Source of the DNA: Polytrichum commune
Taxonomy: Eukaryota; Streptophyta; Polytrichopsida; Polytrichales; Polytrichaceae
Assembly (NCBI GenBank): GCA_950295325.1
Contig: OX485804.1
Span: forward strand, 61,162,533-61,226,532
DNA length: 64,000 nt
Direction: 5' to 3'
Part shown: positions 60,459 to 64,000 of the stretch, one piece after another
Numbering within the stretch: position 1 is the first letter of the stretch
Layout: each line of letters starts with the position of its first letter
Translations under genes and position numbers: made by a program
Notes under the pieces: model-generated
The model's input: only the letters and a program-made list of their open reading frames with translations
The model's database searches: none
Told to the model about the DNA's origin: nothing

Positions 60459-61590
60459 GTTTCATAGAATTCAAATTTTTTTGGGGGGGGGGGTGCAGAG
60501 TATGCTTACGTGGCATGGCTAACTTTTTGTGACAAATTTGGCAAAGAAAAAGGGGATAAAATTAGGACCCCTATACGAAAGATCCCGTGGAATTTGGGGT
60601 CATATATGATCCACAAATTATTTTAGGGCTTAAGTTTAGTGTGAGTTCGCTCGCAGTTTGCAGGCTGGGAAGGAGATTAGATAATCTTGTGATCATCGGT
60701 GGATCTTCCAAACTTGAGATGACAACTCACCAGAATGTTTGTTATCTCGATCCCACCGTCGTGCCAGTCGGACCAAAGAATTCTTTTGAAATATCAAGGT
60801 AAATCTTAGGACCGGGGGGGTCAGTAATTGTGCAGGAAAATCCAAATCTAAATGCTCTGCACGGCCTCTGGAGTCCTCAGATAAAGAGGAAGGAAGGAAT
60901 CATCGTTTGTCCTCTGTTTCCCATATGCTTCGTGCTTCCCGCACCAGCTCCGATTGCGGTTGAAAATTCGAGGTTCACACAAACAAGGCGAGTTTCTGAA
61001 TGCACAGGTGGTGGAGGTCGTTAGCACTTGTGAGAATCGGTTTTGGGTTTCTGCTGAATTGCCATTCTGATTTTGGGTTATGTGATTTAGTGTAGGTAAG
61101 TAGATAGGTTGGAGGTCAATCCCACTTGTGACCAAGTACTCTCTTCGCATAAAGCCTATGTGGATTGGTGAAGGGTTAGTTGGACATGGTTGAGGAAGAA
61201 GTTTGTTGTAAGTTGGGAAATTTTTGGGCATTTGGAGGATTTGAGTTTGAATATCTATCTATGTAGAGGTACTTTGTAAATCAGATTCCTGGTGATCTGT
61301 TCTTGTTGGTAACGTCATATGTTGTGGCATGGGCCAATTCCATCGTGACCGATTGGCAGTTATTTATGCAGCCAATTGGATTTTTGAGCAATGTGATTGC
61401 TATTGCTCAATTCTAATTTCCTTGGGATCAACTCCCGGAGACTCAAGAATTTTGAAGTACCAGTGACAGGCAGTCTAGTGCATTGATGAGTTTCGGTGAC
61501 CGATTGACAAAGAGTGTCTGTACCATTTATTTTGTGTGTTTAACATTCACAGGTACAGGTTAAGAGAAGGCTAACTTTTTGTGAGAAGCT
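60459..61590. other. Region upstream of xylose isomerase
   Basis: Probably promoter and 5' UTR, with one or more 5' introns suggested by an acceptor-like CATTCACAG at about 61544-61552. A G run occurs at about 60482-60491. No upstream coding exon is recognised. Confidence 0.4.
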
Positions 61591-63490
61591 ATGAAGACCA
61601 TTGTCAGCATCCTTTACGCAGTTGTGCTGCTTTCACTTCTCTTGGGCTACAGCACCTCCCAGAAGGTGAGATGGTGGAAGAGGGGTTAAGCTGATTCTTC
61701 ACTTAGAGTGCAAGAAAATTTGGTGCTTCCGGCTCTCAAGAATATATTTATATTTCAACCAAGTACTGATAACGTGGAAATTTCTGTTCATGGGGCATGG
61801 GTTTTGTAAGTACATGGTCTTGTGATGAACACATAGAAATATTATGATTTGCACTGACATGTGGTGAAGCAGGTTGCGGACATCACATGCGCGTGGGATG
61901 CCAATTCTGGAGGCAACAACCAAGAATGGGAGGGAGAATTCTTCCCAAACATATCATACATCAAATATGAGGTACGCAGTCAAGAATTTTGAGATGGATA
62001 CCTAACCCACTTTGTGCAACTGTCCTCACCTGCGGAGCTAATTCAAGTGGAAAGTAATGATTGGGAGCATGATGTGCAGGGACCTTCAAGCCATAATCCT
62101 CTCGCATACAAGTACTACAATGCCGAAGAGCTAATTCTTGGCAAAAAAATGAAGGTGAGATGTTTACCACTGGTGACAATATGCTTGGTTAGGTGGATGT
62201 ACACCCTTGTTTTTTTATCATGAGTGGTTCAATTTGAGGGATTACTACTAAGTGGGCAATTGTAAATATATAAAAATTTAGATGAGGGAATCATTTCTGT
62301 ATTTGTTTCCTCAGATTTGAAGTGGCCACCGCAAGATTCCTGTTTTTTTTACTAGAGGGCTGAGATGTATTGCAGGATTGGTTGCGATTCAGTGTTGCAT
62401 TTTGGCACACATTCCGTGGCGATGGCGGTGATCCGTTTGGATCACCCACGAAGTCTTGGCCTTGGGAGGATGGTACTAATTCACTCGCCATGGCTGCGAA
62501 AAGAAGTAAGCCTAGTCCTGTGGAAATTCCCCGCTACTTTTTTGGATTAGAATATCAGTAACTAGTTGATTGGTAATGCAAAAATAACTTCTTAGAACAC
62601 ATGGATGTAAGTTGTGTTGAAGAGAACAGCCTCTGGATATTTGCAATGCTGTGGGATGTTGATGTCCTTTAGATACCTTTCAATCTAATTGGTTATTATG
62701 CCTTCTTCCCCTCTCTTTCTCCATGTCTTCTATTTTCACAAGGTGATATGGTTTTCAATTCATGTTTTTCTTGTTAATTCTGCAGTGAGAGCCAATTTTG
62801 AGTTCATTAAGAAACTTGGAGTCGAGAAATGGTGCTTCCATGATCGTGATATTGCACCTGAGGGGTCCACACTTGAGGTTAGGATCCTGCTTATCTTACA
62901 TTTTCTGATTTTTCCTTATAATCAAAATTAACCCAGTGTCTTGTAATGACTTCTTGGTGGATGAAGAATTTTAGGATATCCTCACATGCGGCACATAAAA
63001 GTTCCATATGAGAATTTAAATATTTGTGCCAACAAGCGCACAGTAACTTAGTGTGTTTGTATGATACTTAGCATGGGTTGCAAGTACTGTAGTGAGCCCT
63101 TTAAGCTAAGTTACTTCGACAGATTGTGGAGGTGGTTGCTTAACACTGGATTTTTGTTTTCTTTGTATTTCCTCATTAAGTGTAGTGTGTACACTTGCAC
63201 GTATATGGCAGGAATCGAATGCAAACCTCGATTACATTGCTTCCCTAGCAAAGGATTTGCAGGTAAGTCATTGAACCCGTAGTTAGTATAAGTGGTATTA
63301 CATTCTTGCAATCAGAACCGCACACATAAGCTCCTGAAATGGATTTCAACAACATGAACATCCTATAATGTTTTGTGAAAATTAACACATTGTCATTCTC
63401 TGTAATATAGGAGGGCACAAATATCCGACCACTTTGGGGGACAGCCCAGCTGTTCAAGCACCCACGATTCATGCATGGAGCTGCTACAAG
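61591..63490 (+). CDS. Xylose isomerase, 5' part (continues past window)
   Basis: Seven exons are read: 61591-61665, 61873-61971, 62080-62154, 62376-62505, 62786-62877, 63212-63262 and 63411-63490, all GT-AG, covering about 200 residues. The N-terminus [20 protein letters not shown] looks like an ER signal peptide, as in other plant xylose isomerases. Catalytic regions seen are [17 protein letters not shown] (active-site His), [14 protein letters not shown] and [20 protein letters not shown]. The enzyme interconverts D-xylose and D-xylulose using divalent metal. The metal-binding C-terminal half is not in the window; the 510 bp after exon 7 hold no recognised exon, so an intron continues to the edge. 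No defect is seen. Confidence 0.94.
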
Positions 63491-64000
63491 GTACTAATCA
63501 CTTCCTTATATGAGTGTCTTAACCCCTAAGGGACCAGGTTTGTGTTTATGCAGGATATGTGACAATTTATATGAACCCAACAAGTAATGTTTTATTTGTT
63601 CTGTGATATTGAATCCATGTTTAGCACAAACCTTTAAAATGAGGAAATGAAAATTAAGTCATATGTGACAACGGTGATGAAATATATGTGGTATGTATTT
63701 GAGTTTTAGGTCACTTATACGAGCTTGAATCTCCCTAGATAATTCAATCAACATACATGAATGTTTTGATTGGAATAATGCATATGATACATAGGGTAAT
63801 GTTAGATAGGACCTCTTTTGACACTCTTAGTGAAAAATATTAAGAATCTTTAACTGCTCCATATGACATCTTCAGGCCTTAAATGGGCCTCTTGGACCTT
63901 TAAGGGTTAAAGGGCCACTAATGGCAGGTTAATCTTGTACTCGTTTGGTCGAAGTATTGTGCAAAGCTTACATTTAGGAACAGTGATTTAAAGAAATAGG
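63491..64000. other. Intron 7 of xylose isomerase
   Basis: It begins with the donor GTACTAATC after exon 7 and no following exon is recognised before the window end. Confidence 0.7.

Noticed and set aside
60587-60802. 71-codon frame upstream of xylose isomerase
   Set aside because: No recognised domain and no splice link to the gene.
1-64000. CRISPR array, rRNA or prokaryotic operon structures
   Set aside because: None is present; the spaced 45-bp units at 16.9-17.5 kb are a contiguous minisatellite without spacers.

Overview
The window is nuclear DNA of a land plant, probably a non-seed plant such as a moss, liverwort or lycophyte. Four host genes are intron-containing, with canonical GT-AG splice sites. 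They are a small cupin protein (minus strand, 4.0-5.3 kb), ribosomal protein eS26 (plus, 35.6-37.6 kb), a plant-type L-gulonolactone oxidase (plus, 47.8-52.9 kb) and the first seven exons of a plant-type xylose isomerase (plus, 61.6 kb to beyond the window end). They look like ordinary housekeeping or metabolic genes without operon-like links. The non-seed assignment is inferred from gene spacing of roughly 16 kb and from a DNMT3-order methyltransferase in a resident retroelement; no marker fixes the species.

The remaining sequence is mostly transposable-element debris. 1-603 is an LTR-like sequence whose first and last segments are direct repeats, and the same architecture recurs at 13567-14112. 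From 14.1 to about 23.5 kb lies a decayed Ty3/gypsy retrotransposon on the minus strand. Its order is Gag with zinc knuckle, aspartic protease, a cytosine-5 DNA methyltransferase, reverse transcriptase, RNase H, integrase, and a C-terminal PHD finger. It has about a dozen in-frame stops (mostly TAG), a few frameshifts, and a 1.9 kb later insertion inside RNase H with a 5-bp target duplication. The combination of a DNA methyltransferase (a writer of methylation) between protease and RT and a PHD finger (a chromatin reader) after integrase is the most interesting feature here.

24.8-26.6 kb holds a broken, intron-bearing gene of unrecognised family. 27-35 kb is AT-rich, with a possible decayed coding remnant and the first copies of several miniature elements. 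Those with readable ends include a TA-target MITE (two copies), a Tourist/Harbinger-like MITE with TTA/TAA targets (two copies), a Mutator-like MITE family (one site showing three-level nesting at 44.6-46.0 kb), a CACTA-like mini-element, and a tRNA-derived SINE with a near-perfect 13-bp target duplication. Other repeats are local duplications, including one in intron 1 of the gulonolactone oxidase gene that reaches the splice acceptor. I saw no rRNA, tRNA gene or CRISPR array.
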